From positions 1-19,897 of the forward strand of contig DATBIK010000034.1 of assembly GCA_036556985.1 (NCBI GenBank): a DNA stretch of 19,897 nt. The letters are read 5' to 3'. This document shows positions 13,153 through 19,897 of the stretch, piece by piece (positions within the stretch are counted from its first letter, which is position 1; every line of letters begins with the position of its first letter). A program made the translations under genes and the position numbers. The notes beneath the pieces were generated by a model, which was not told where the DNA came from, searched no databases, and was given only the letters and a program-made list of their open reading frames with translations. Source of the DNA: JAPSGM01 sp036556985 (lineage in GTDB: Bacteria; Chloroflexota; Limnocylindria; QHBO01).

Positions 13153-15966
13153 ATGCGCGCCGTATGGTCCGCCGCCTTCCTCCTGCGCAGGCTCCGTGGT
13201 GACGCCGGCGTGGCGCTCATGGTCTTCGGCCTGGTGGGCATCACCGCTTTCCTCTTCGCGGCGGCGCCACGCCTCTTCAACCGCATGGCCGACGAGGGCC
13301 TGGCGCACCAGCTCGAGGCGGCCCGGGTCCTGCAGCGCAACCTCCAGATCTCGGTGCTCGGGCCGGGCCAGCCGCTGGACGACCCGGCGGCGGCCTTCGC
13401 CGAGGCGGGCGACGAGTTCCAGTCGGACATGCCACCCACGGTGAGCTCGCTCGTCGCGGAGCGCAGCGTCGCCGTCGACTCCATCCGGTTCGCCGTGACC
13501 GATGCCCCGGACCTGACGTATCGGAACACGTTCGTCAGCCTCCGCTACCAGGACGGCCTCGACGGGGTGATCGAGCTCGTGGCCGGACACTGGCCGGGTG
13601 CGCACGGCGTGCCGCTGCCACCGCCCGACTTCGGCTTCATCCCCGAGGACTACGAGCCCCCCGACCCGCTGCCCCGCTTCGACATCGCGCTGTCCGATGC
13701 CGCGGCCGAGGCGTCCGGCATCGGCCTCGGTGACGTCCTGGTCGTGAGCGCCGACGGCACGGACCCGATGCTGCCGCGCGCCTTCGCCGTCCCGCTCCCC
13801 GCCGAGCTCCAGGTGGTCGGCATCTTCGCCGTCACCGACCGCGACGCGGAGGTCTGGTACGACGACCCGTCGATGCAGGTGCTGGACCTGGGCGGCAGCG
13901 ACGACAACCCGATCGCTTTCGTCACCGGGCTCATCGGGGGCGAGGCATACCGCGACCTCGCCGCGTCCGGCCTCACCTTCCGTCACGAGTGGCGCTTCTT
14001 CATCGATCCCGGGCGCCTCGACAGCTCGCGGATCGATCCGCTCTTCGCCGACCTGCAGCGCATGCGCTCGCAATTCCTGACCTCGAGCACCACGAGCGCC
14101 GGCCGCGCCGAGCCGGTGCTGCGCACCGGCATCCCGGAGCTCGTGGCGCAGTACCGGGCCGAGCGGATCGCCTCCGAGGCGGTGCTGTCGGTGGCGGCCA
14201 TCGGCCCGCTCGTGCTCGCCGGCGGCGCGGTCGGCATGGTCGGCATCCTGCTCGTCGCGCGGCGGCGGGCGGCGCTCGCGCTGGCGCGCGGACGCGGGGC
14301 GAGCGGCATGCTCCTCATCGGGGCCCAGCTGTGGGAGGCGCTCCTCGTCGCCGGCCTGGCGGGGATCGCGGGCCTCGTGGCGGCAAACCTCGTCATCCCC
14401 GGCCGGGAGTCGCCGCTGTCGGCGATCCTGGCGCTTGCCGTCGTCGGTGCCGCGGTGGGAGCGCTCGTGGCGGCCACCTGGCCCGCCGCGCACAAGCCGC
14501 TCCGCGACCTGCACGGCGACGAGCGCCCGGTCCAGCGACCAACCGGGCGGCGACTCGTCCTCGAGGGCACGGCGGTGGCGGTCGCCGTCGGCGGCGTCCT
14601 GCTCCTCCGCCAGCGCGGCCTGGCCATCGGCGAGGGCGCGGCGACCCGCTTCGATCCCCTGCTCTCCGCGACCCCGGCACTCGCCGGCGTGGCGATGGGC
14701 ATCGTCGCCATGCGCCTGTACCCGCTCCCCATCCGCGCGCTCGGCTGGCTCGCCGCGCGGCGTCGCGACCTCGTCCCGGTTCTCGGCCTGCGTACGGTCG
14801 GCCGCAGCCCCACGGCGAGCAACCTGCCGCTCCTCGTCCTCATGCTGACCGCCGCCTTCGGCGCCTTCGCATCGGTCGTGACCACCACCGTCGACCGCGG
14901 CCAGCTCGTCGCCTCGTGGGACAACCACGGCGCGGACTACACCATCGGCCGCGTGGGTGACGGGCCGGTGGCCAACCTCATCGACCCGTCCCAGGTGCCC
15001 GGCGTGGAAGCCGTGGCCGGCGCGTACCTCGACCCCGGCGCGCGCTTCGCGAGCGCGCCGAACCAGCGTAGCGCGATCGTGCTCTACGGGCTGGAGACCG
15101 ATGCCTACCTCGACGTGACCGCCGACTCGCCGCTCGACCTCGCCCTGCCGGACGAGCTCCTCGGCGCCGAGCGTCCGTCCGGAACGCCGGAGGATCCGAT
15201 CCCCGCCATTCTCTCCCGCCGCCTGCCGCCGGCCAGCCAGCCGGTCCAGCGCGGCAACACCTTCACCGTCGAGGTGGCGGGACAGGAGATGACGTTCGTC
15301 GACATCCAGGAGCGCACGGACTTCCCGGCGCTCGACACGGGATCGCCCTTCGTCATCGCCTCGCTCGACCAGCTGCAGGCGGCGTACGTGAACCGCACGC
15401 TCACCGCGAACCGGCTCCTCGTGCGCGGCCCGGCGTCGATCGAGGGCCCGCTGCGCGAGCACATGGCCGACCGGCTGGCGCTGGGCCAGCTCGCGTCTCG
15501 GCACGCCGCCTACCGCGCGCTCCAGGAGGCGCCTCTGGTGGCCGCCATCGTGGTCGGCTTTCGCGTGGCGCTCGTCGTCGCGGCAGCGTACACCGCGCTC
15601 GCCACGATGGGGGCCCTCACCCTGTCGGCCGCGGCACGGACCCGCGACCACGCCTTCCTGCGGACCCTGGGCCTGTCGGCGCGCCAGGCGCTGCAGCTCA
15701 CCGTCGTCGAGCACGGTCCGCCGGTCGTGATCGCGCTCATCCCGGGCGTGGCCCTGGGCGTGGTCGTGGCGCTGCTCCTCGCACCCGCGCTCGGGCTGTC
15801 GGCGTTCGCTGGCGCCGAGCGTCAGGTGGCCCTCACCGTGGACTGGGCGGCGGTCGCCATCATGAGCGGCGCGCTGCTGGCGGTCGTCGCCATTGCGATC
15901 GCGGCCTCGACCTGGATGGCCCGACGCGCGAGCGCAGCCGACGCGCTCCGGATCGGCGACGATTGA
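13153..15966 (+). CDS. ABC transporter permease, second FtsX-domain protein (937 aa)
   Basis: A second, non-identical FtsX-type permease that starts three bases after the first ends, so the two are translationally coupled and may form a heterodimer. Helices lie at about 20-42, then an extracellular domain to about 343, a triplet at 344-371, 393-418 and 423-444, two linking helices at 472-489 and 502-525, one at 560-581, an outer domain to about 793, and a final triplet at 794-825, 858-881 and 900-926. The coupling segments are ALARGRGASG after the first triplet helix and RDHAFLRTLGLS after the last-triplet helix, the first departing clearly from the FtsX consensus. The first outer domain is larger than the second, the reverse of its partner. 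Start ATG 13153; function beyond ATP-driven envelope work is unknown. Confidence 0.9.
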   Translation: MRAVWSAAFLLRRLRGDAGVALMVFGLVGITAFLFAAAPRLFNRMADEGLAHQLEAARVLQRNLQISVLGPGQPLDDPAAAFAEAGDEFQSDMPPTVSSLVAERSVAVDSIRFAVTDAPDLTYRNTFVSLRYQDGLDGVIELVAGHWPGAHGVPLPPPDFGFIPEDYEPPDPLPRFDIALSDAAAEASGIGLGDVLVVSADGTDPMLPRAFAVPLPAELQVVGIFAVTDRDAEVWYDDPSMQVLDLGGSDDNPIAFVTGLIGGEAYRDLAASGLTFRHEWRFFIDPGRLDSSRIDPLFADLQRMRSQFLTSSTTSAGRAEPVLRTGIPELVAQYRAERIASEAVLSVAAIGPLVLAGGAVGMVGILLVARRRAALALARGRGASGMLLIGAQLWEALLVAGLAGIAGLVAANLVIPGRESPLSAILALAVVGAAVGALVAATWPAAHKPLRDLHGDERPVQRPTGRRLVLEGTAVAVAVGGVLLLRQRGLAIGEGAATRFDPLLSATPALAGVAMGIVAMRLYPLPIRALGWLAARRRDLVPVLGLRTVGRSPTASNLPLLVLMLTAAFGAFASVVTTTVDRGQLVASWDNHGADYTIGRVGDGPVANLIDPSQVPGVEAVAGAYLDPGARFASAPNQRSAIVLYGLETDAYLDVTADSPLDLALPDELLGAERPSGTPEDPIPAILSRRLPPASQPVQRGNTFTVEVAGQEMTFVDIQERTDFPALDTGSPFVIASLDQLQAAYVNRTLTANRLLVRGPASIEGPLREHMADRLALGQLASRHAAYRALQEAPLVAAIVVGFRVALVVAAAYTALATMGALTLSAAARTRDHAFLRTLGLSARQALQLTVVEHGPPVVIALIPGVALGVVVALLLAPALGLSAFAGAERQVALTVDWAAVAIMSGALLAVVAIAIAASTWMARRASAADALRIGDD

Positions 15967-15986
15967 CGATGCACGCAGGAGAGCCC

Positions 15987-17006
15987 ATGGACGAGCAGGA
16001 CGCGCAGATCGTCGACCTCCCCGCCAATGACGGGCGGCGCGGCGGCCTGGCCGGCGGGCCGGCGGCGCTCGCCCCGCGACCGGTCGTCTCGCCACGGCCG
16101 CGAGCCATGGCCGGCGACGAGGCGCTCATCGTGTGCGACAACCTCGTGAAGATCTACAAGGTCGCGGACCTCGAGGTCGTCGCGCTCCAGGGGCTGGACC
16201 TGCTCGTGGAGGCGGGCGAGTTCATCGCGCTTGTCGGCGCCTCGGGCAGCGGCAAGAGCACGCTGCTCAACATCCTCGCCGGGCTCGACGTCCCGTCCGC
16301 CGGCCGCGCCGTGGTGGCCGGCCACGTCCTCGGCGAGATGGGCACCCGCGAGCGGACCGAGTACCGCCGCAGCGTCATCGGCTTCATCTGGCAGCAGACG
16401 GCGCGCAACCTGCTCCCCTACCTGAGCGCGGCGGAGAACGTCGAGATGCCGATGCTGCTGCAGGGCCACGCCGCCGAGGAGCGGCGCCACCGCGCGATCG
16501 AGCTGCTGGGACTGGTGGGCCTCGCCGACCGTGCCACCCATCGGCCCGATCGCCTGTCCGGCGGCGAGCAGCAGCGCGTGGCGATCGCGGTGGCGCTCGC
16601 GAACAGCCCGGCCGTGCTCCTCGCCGACGAGCCGACCGGCGAGCTCGACTCGGACACCGCGCAGCAGGTGTTCGCCCTCCTCAGCCGGCTGAACCGCGAG
16701 CTGGGCGTGACGATCGTGGTCGTCACCCACGACCCGCTCGTCAGCGAGCGCGTCCAGCGCACGATCGCCATCCGCGACGGGCGGACGAGCACCGAGACAC
16801 TGCGCCGAGCGGCGGTCTCCGACGCCGGCGAGCACCACGTCGTCTCCGAGGAGTACGCCGTCCTCGACCGGGTGGGGCGCCTTCAGCTGCCGCGCGCCCA
16901 CGTCGAGGCGCTGCGCCTGCATCGGCGGGTGCGGATCGTGCTCGAGGACGACCACATCAGCATCTGGCCCGACACGGGCCGCGACGGCAACGGAGGTGGC
17001 ACCTGA
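15987..17006 (+). CDS. ABC ATPase with C-terminal AbrB-like domain (339 aa)
   Basis: Cytoplasmic ATPase of the two-permease system. Motifs: Walker A GASGSGKST at 84-92, Q-loop Gln136/137 in FIWQQ, signature LSGGE at 190-194, Walker B VLLADEP at 210-216, H-loop His248. The usual LolD-type ATPase ends near residue 270. Here about 70 residues follow, and 289-328 read as a SpoVT/AbrB swapped-hairpin: EYAVLDRVGRLQLPRAHVEA, a short helix, then RVRIVLEDDHISIWP. An Ala/Pro/Gly-rich 40-residue extension precedes the core. ATG 15987 is chosen over TTG 15963 and ATG 15969 because AGGAGA lies six bases upstream; ATG 16107 would skip the extension but lacks a Shine-Dalgarno. The AbrB-like part could dimerise or bind DNA; this is inference. 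Confidence 0.92.
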   Translation: MDEQDAQIVDLPANDGRRGGLAGGPAALAPRPVVSPRPRAMAGDEALIVCDNLVKIYKVADLEVVALQGLDLLVEAGEFIALVGASGSGKSTLLNILAGLDVPSAGRAVVAGHVLGEMGTRERTEYRRSVIGFIWQQTARNLLPYLSAAENVEMPMLLQGHAAEERRHRAIELLGLVGLADRATHRPDRLSGGEQQRVAIAVALANSPAVLLADEPTGELDSDTAQQVFALLSRLNRELGVTIVVVTHDPLVSERVQRTIAIRDGRTSTETLRRAAVSDAGEHHVVSEEYAVLDRVGRLQLPRAHVEALRLHRRVRIVLEDDHISIWPDTGRDGNGGGT

Positions 17007-17755
17007 TGGACTCCATCTACGCGCGGCCGGCGACGACCGCCGTGCCGGCCACCGATTCCGCCGACACGGCAACTCCGATGGTCGAGGCCATCGACCTCGT
17101 GCGCGAGTACGTCACGCCCGGCGGCACCGTCCACGCCGTGGCCGGCATCACGCTCCGCGTGGCACGGGGCCAGCTCGTGGCCGTGCGGGGCCGCTCCGGC
17201 TCGGGCAAGACGACGCTGCTGTCGCTCATCGGGACGCTCGACCGCCCGACCTCCGGGAGCGTCACCGTCGACGGACTGCCCGTCTCGGAGCTGCCCGAGT
17301 CCAAGCTCGTCGCATTCCGGCGCCGAAAGATCGGCTTCATCTTCCAGGCCTTCGGCCTGCTGCCGATCCTGTCGGCCGCCGAGAACGTGGAGGTGCCGCT
17401 GCGCCTGGTCGCCACCGCTCCCGACGCGCGGGAGGCGCGCGTGGCCGAGCTGCTCGACCTCGTCGGCCTCGGGGATCGGATGCACCACCGGCCGCACGAG
17501 CTGTCCGGCGGCGAGCAGCAGCGGGTGGCCATCGCCCGGGCCCTGGCGAACCGCCCCGACCTCCTCCTCGCCGATGAGCCGACCGGCCAGCTCGACTCGC
17601 AGACCGGCCACGCCATCATGACCACCCTGCGCAGCCTGGTCCGCAGCGAGGGCGTCACCGCCATCGTCGCCACCCACGACCCGGCCATGCTCGACGTCGC
17701 CGACCGCGTGGTCGAGCTGCGCGACGGCCGCATCGCGGTCGAGCCCGGCGCCTGA
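17006..17755 (+). CDS. ABC transporter ATP-binding protein, LolD/MacB family (second ATPase)
   Basis: A 249-residue ATPase, the last gene of the operon. Walker A GRSGSGKTT at 62-70, Q-loop Gln114, signature LSGGE at 166-170, Walker B LLLADEP at 186-192, D-loop QLD at 195-197 and H-loop His224 are all intact. It has a 25-residue flexible N-terminal lead and no AbrB-like tail, unlike its neighbour. Its start overlaps the previous stop by one base (TGATG), and GGAGG at 16992-16996 provides a Shine-Dalgarno, so the two ATPases are made together. Two different ATPases alongside two different permeases suggest a heteromeric transporter with two non-equivalent sites, although both have a full set of catalytic motifs. 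Confidence 0.94.
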   Translation: MDSIYARPATTAVPATDSADTATPMVEAIDLVREYVTPGGTVHAVAGITLRVARGQLVAVRGRSGSGKTTLLSLIGTLDRPTSGSVTVDGLPVSELPESKLVAFRRRKIGFIFQAFGLLPILSAAENVEVPLRLVATAPDAREARVAELLDLVGLGDRMHHRPHELSGGEQQRVAIARALANRPDLLLADEPTGQLDSQTGHAIMTTLRSLVRSEGVTAIVATHDPAMLDVADRVVELRDGRIAVEPGA

Positions 17756-17761
17756 CGGCCC

Positions 17762-17784
17762 CGACCCGCCGCTCGGCAGGGTCG
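17762..17784 (+). terminator. Hairpin after the two-permease ABC operon
   Basis: CGACCC (17762-17767) pairs with GGGTCG (17779-17784), extended by three more pairs (GCC/GGC) with one bulged A and a GCTC loop. It begins six bases after the stop of the second ATPase. CTTCGG follows rather than a T run, so termination is likely but not certain. Confidence 0.5.
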
Positions 17785-17869
17785 CTTCGGGACGCCTGGC
17801 CCTCGCGCGCGTCGGACCACGCGCCGCAGCATCGGTCCCGTCGGACGATTCAACGGAGGTGCATTCGAG

Positions 17870-18370
17870 ATGAAGGTGCTGGTGACGGTCGGGTCGAAGC
17901 ATGGCGCCAGCGACGAGATCGGCGCCGCGGTGCGAACCGCGCTCAGCGAGGCCGGCGTGGAGGCGGTCCAGGTCGCGCCGGATGAGGTGACGAGCCTGGA
18001 CGGCTACGACGCCGTCGTCCTCGGCAGCGGCGTGTACGCGGGCCGCTGGGTGGACGCCGCGAAGAAGCTCGTGGATCGCCACCTCGACGAGCTCCGCGCC
18101 CGGCCGGTGTGGCTCTTCTCGAGCGGCCCCCTCGGCGAGCCGCCGAAGCCGGACGATGAGCCCCCTGACGGCAAGGCCGCCGCGGAGCGGATCGGCGCTC
18201 GCGAGCACCGCGTCTTCGCCGGCAGCCTGGATCGCGCGAAGCTGGGCTTCGGCGAGCGGGCGATCGTCGGCATGGTGAAGGCGCCGTATGGCGACTTCCG
18301 CAGCTGGGAGACGATCGCGACGTGGGGCACCGGGATCGCGAAGGCCCTGTCTGCCGAACCGGTGGCCTGA
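17870..18370 (+). CDS. Flavodoxin-domain protein (HemG-like)
   Basis: A 166-residue single-domain flavodoxin fold (Flavodoxin_5 type). The phosphate-binding loop is at GSKHGASDEIG (8-18), matching the SKHGST pattern of FMN-binding HemG-like proteins. The second loop GSGVYAGRW is at about 52-60, with a WLFSSGPLG strand-turn at about 81-89, and YGDFRSWETI near the C-terminus is also typical of HemG-like menaquinone-dependent protoporphyrinogen oxidases and their relatives. No haem gene is adjacent, so haem synthesis is not implied; a general FMN redox role is as likely. The start is clear, with a GGAGGT Shine-Dalgarno about ten bases upstream of ATG 17870. It ends 33 bases before arsR on the same strand, but arsR has its own promoter. 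Confidence 0.85.
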   Translation: MKVLVTVGSKHGASDEIGAAVRTALSEAGVEAVQVAPDEVTSLDGYDAVVLGSGVYAGRWVDAAKKLVDRHLDELRARPVWLFSSGPLGEPPKPDDEPPDGKAAAERIGAREHRVFAGSLDRAKLGFGERAIVGMVKAPYGDFRSWETIATWGTGIAKALSAEPVA

Positions 18371-18373
18371 ACG

Positions 18374-18395
18374 TATATTGACACCTATCGATATA
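18374..18395 (+). promoter_or_regulatory. ArsR operator-like inverted repeat
   Basis: TATATTGA (18374-18381) and TCGATATA (18388-18395) are reverse complements at seven of eight positions, separated by six bases. The repeat overlaps the -10 box at 18392-18397, so a bound ArsR dimer would block RNA polymerase. ArsR/SmtB repressors bind AT-rich dyads of this kind. The inner TATCGATA (18386-18393) is also a perfect palindrome. Confidence 0.7.
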
Positions 18396-18397
18396 AT
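18392..18397 (+). promoter_or_regulatory. Consensus -10 box (TATAAT) of the arsRM operon
   Basis: A perfect TATAAT, six bases before the GTG start of arsR, so the mRNA is probably leaderless. The TTGACA at 18378-18383 is only eight bases away, too near to act as its -35; it belongs to the operator repeat. The best-placed upstream -35 is TGAACG at 18368-18373, three of six consensus matches. Confidence 0.7.
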
Positions 18398-18403
18398 GAG
18401 GGT

Positions 18404-18697
18404 GTGAAGCAGACCGATCCCGACGTCCAGCTCCTCCAGGCCATGGCAGACCCTGTCCGCCTCGCCATCGTGCGCGAGCTGGTGGCGTGCGCGGACAGCG
18501 TCTGCGCCTGCGACTTCACCGCCTGCTGCTCCGTCAGCCAGCCCACCGTCAGCCATCACCTGCGGGTCCTCCGCGAGGCCGGCGTGGTGCGCACCGAGCG
18601 ACGCGGCACGTACATCTACTACGACCTCGCCCCCGACTTCGCCCAGCGCTGGTCGGCGCTGAGCGCCAGCCTGGCCGGCCTGGTCGCCATCAGCTGA
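18404..18697 (+). CDS. arsR: ArsR-family arsenic-responsive repressor
   Basis: A 97-residue winged-helix metal sensor. DPVRLAIVRELVAC (16-29) is the dimer/first-helix region; SQPTVSHHLRVLREAGVV (45-62) is the recognition helix-turn-helix; RRGTYIYYDL (66-75) is the beta-wing. Five cysteines, Cys29, Cys34, Cys36, Cys41 and Cys42, cluster just before and in the helix-turn-helix, in the place where E. coli ArsR binds As(III) with ELCVCDLC; binding As(III) would release the operator. The start is GTG 18404, six bases from a TATAAT, overlapping no Shine-Dalgarno. It represses its own transcript, which includes arsM 19 bases downstream. Confidence 0.95.
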   Translation: MKQTDPDVQLLQAMADPVRLAIVRELVACADSVCACDFTACCSVSQPTVSHHLRVLREAGVVRTERRGTYIYYDLAPDFAQRWSALSASLAGLVAIS

Positions 18698-18716
18698 GCC
18701 CGCGAAAGGAAGACCG

Positions 18717-19541
18717 ATGACCGAGCCGATCCACGAGCGGGTGCGCGAGCACTACGCGAAGTCCGCCAGCGCCGTCCTCGCCGATGGCGCGGCCGCCTGC
18801 TGCGACGAGCCCGGCATCGGCGCCGAGCTGTACTCCGCCCTCCAGCGCGACGAGCTCCCGGATGGGGCCGTCCTCGCCTCGCTCGGCTGCGGCAACCCGA
18901 CCGCCGTGGCCGAGCTGCATCCCGGTGAGCGGGTGCTCGACCTCGGGTCCGGCGGCGGGATCGACGTGCTGCTGTCGGCGAAGCGCGTTGGGCCCGCCGG
19001 ACGCGCCTTCGGGCTGGACATGACCGATGAGATGCTGGCCCTCGCCCAGCGCAACGCCGCCGAGGCGGGCGCCACGAACGTCGAGTTCCTGAAGGGGAAC
19101 ATCGAGGCCATCCCGATGCCGGCCGACTCGGTCGACGTGGTGATCAGCAACTGCGTCATCAACCTCGCAGCCGACAAGACGGCCGTCTTCCGCGAGATCG
19201 CCCGCGTGCTGCGGCCGGGCGGCCGCGTGGGCGTGGCCGACATCGTTGCCGAGGACGCGCTGTCTCCCGAGCAGCGGGCGGAGCGCGGCTCGTACGTCGG
19301 CTGCATCGCCGGCGCCCTGTCGTTCAGCGAGTACGAGGCCGGGCTGCGCGAGGCGGGACTCACCGACGTCTCCCTCACCTCGACGCACACGGTCACCGAC
19401 GGCATGCACTCGGCGATCATCCGCGCCACGAAACCGGTTGACGCGCCGACGCGCGCCGCCACCCTGGTGTCGGGAAGCATCGCCGGTCGCGAGGAGCTCG
19501 CCTTGGCGGGCGGCTGCTGCGGCGGCGAGGGCTGCTGCTAG
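18717..19541 (+). CDS. arsM: Arsenite S-adenosylmethionine methyltransferase
   Basis: A 274-residue class I methyltransferase converting As(III) to mono-, di- and trimethyl arsenicals with SAM. The SAM motif LDLGSGGGID is at 74-83. The conserved arsenic-binding cysteines are seen in SLGCGNP (Cys58), SNCVINL (Cys146) and VGCIAGAL (Cys196). Extra paired cysteines lie near the N-terminus (Cys28-Cys29 in ACCDEP) and in a glycine-rich C-terminal tail (Cys267-268 and Cys273-274), which may bind or hand over arsenic. AAAGGA at 18705-18710 is the ribosome-binding site for ATG 18717. The gene is the second of the arsR-arsM operon, so expression should be arsenite-inducible. Neither an efflux pump (ArsB/Acr3) nor arsenate reductase ArsC is in the window. 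Confidence 0.96.
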   Translation: MTEPIHERVREHYAKSASAVLADGAAACCDEPGIGAELYSALQRDELPDGAVLASLGCGNPTAVAELHPGERVLDLGSGGGIDVLLSAKRVGPAGRAFGLDMTDEMLALAQRNAAEAGATNVEFLKGNIEAIPMPADSVDVVISNCVINLAADKTAVFREIARVLRPGGRVGVADIVAEDALSPEQRAERGSYVGCIAGALSFSEYEAGLREAGLTDVSLTSTHTVTDGMHSAIIRATKPVDAPTRAATLVSGSIAGREELALAGGCCGGEGCC

Positions 19542-19897
19542 CGCTCGCCCAGATCGGCGAGCTCGAGGCTGAGCTCGCGCCAGGGGAGGAGCAGCTCCCG
19601 GTAGGCGATCGGCGCCAGCCGCTCGGCGTGGGCGATCGCGTCGAGCGCGTCGGTGATCGCGAAGGCGGCGTCCGCGGCCGGGCCGGACAGGCGAGTGGTG
19701 CCGGTGGCCATGACCTCGGCCACGGCGCGCGCCGCAGCCTCGGCGCGCGCGCGGGCAGCCGCCCGGTCCTCCCGGCGGGTCACGTAGCGCACTGCCACGC
19801 GCGCCGCGTTGCGACGTCCCTGCCGCTCCGGGTCGAGCGTCCCGGCGTCCACGCCGGCCCACAGCCCGGCGAGCCGGACGAGGTGGCGCGGCTGCAG
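19538..19897 (-). CDS. Unknown conserved-looking protein, C-terminal part (119 residues seen)
   Basis: The frame is open to the window edge, so this is the C-terminal 119 residues of a longer protein; a GTG at 19852 would split clearly continuous sequence and is unlikely to be the start. It is helical, rich in Ala and Arg, with GTLDPERQGRRNAARVAVRY (visible residues 19-38), an arginine/alanine-rich helix, and a C-terminal IAYRELLLPWRELSLELADL. No signal peptide, membrane helix or motif is recognised, and I cannot name a family. It converges with arsM, their stop codons sharing CTAG. Confidence 0.7.
   Translation of the reverse strand: MQPRHLVRLAGLWAGVDAGTLDPERQGRRNAARVAVRYVTRREDRAAARARAEAAARAVAEVMATGTTRLSGPAADAAFAITDALDAIAHAERLAPIAYRELLLPWRELSLELADLGER

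Noticed and set aside
12565..16095. 1176-residue open frame on the minus strand
   Set aside because: Antisense to both permeases and the ATPase start. Long stop-free antisense frames are expected in DNA this GC-rich.
18378..18397. TTGACA and TATAAT as a conventional -35/-10 promoter for arsR
   Set aside because: The two hexamers are only eight bases apart, far too close for sigma factor binding. TTGACA is better explained as part of the ArsR operator repeat.
17870..19541. Flavodoxin gene as a member of the arsenic operon (an ArsH-like redox protein)
   Set aside because: ArsH is a larger NADPH:FMN reductase with a different motif set, and arsR has its own promoter and operator 3' of the flavodoxin stop.

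Overview
High-GC bacterial DNA with dense, short-spaced genes, no introns, no mobile elements, no CRISPR and no rRNA. Gene content fits Chloroflexota (Limnocylindria-like soil or freshwater lineages) best, with a high-GC actinobacterium as the alternative. The evidence is large FtsX-type ABC permeases, many apparently leaderless genes behind TAnnnT -10 boxes, a CAP-domain secreted protein and an arsR-arsM pair. The lineage is an inference from gene style; no marker gene in the window settles it.

Layout. 1-318 (-): N-terminus of a polytopic membrane protein, probably a GT-C type glycosyltransferase, cut by the window edge. 337-412 (-): tRNA-Arg(UCG). 622-1455 (-): lipoprotein glycerophosphodiester phosphodiesterase. 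1551-1715 (-): 54-residue two-helix membrane protein. 1879-5620 (-): probable operon of an ABC ATPase, an 845-residue FtsX/MacB-like permease and a DUF296/PPC-domain protein. 5671-6594 (-): secreted CAP/SCP-domain protein with a proline-rich linker. 6727-7329 (+): shikimate-kinase-like P-loop kinase lacking the GGG motif. 7398-7778 (+) and 7775-7993 (-): two small unknown proteins meeting tail to tail. 8083-9687 (+): GH13 alpha-glucosidase.

9775-17755 (+) is the largest unit, an 8-kb operon of two different giant FtsX-type permeases (1124 and 937 aa) followed by two different ATPases. The first ATPase carries a C-terminal segment that looks like a SpoVT/AbrB swapped-hairpin domain. 17870-18370 (+) is a flavodoxin-like protein. 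18404-19541 (+) is an arsenic unit: ArsR behind an operator-like inverted repeat, then arsenite methyltransferase ArsM. 19538-19897 (-) is the C-terminal part of an unknown protein that runs off the window.

Functionally the window holds two independent FtsX/LolCDE/MacB-superfamily ABC systems, envelope-facing hydrolases (GDPD, CAP), glycan metabolism (GH13) and arsenic methylation. The observations most worth pursuing are the ATPase-AbrB fusion inside a two-permease/two-ATPase operon, the repeated TAnnnT-6-to-8-nt-start-codon arrangement, a leaderless mini-ORF overlapping a small gene, the kinase with a degraded substrate loop, and the ArsR operator.
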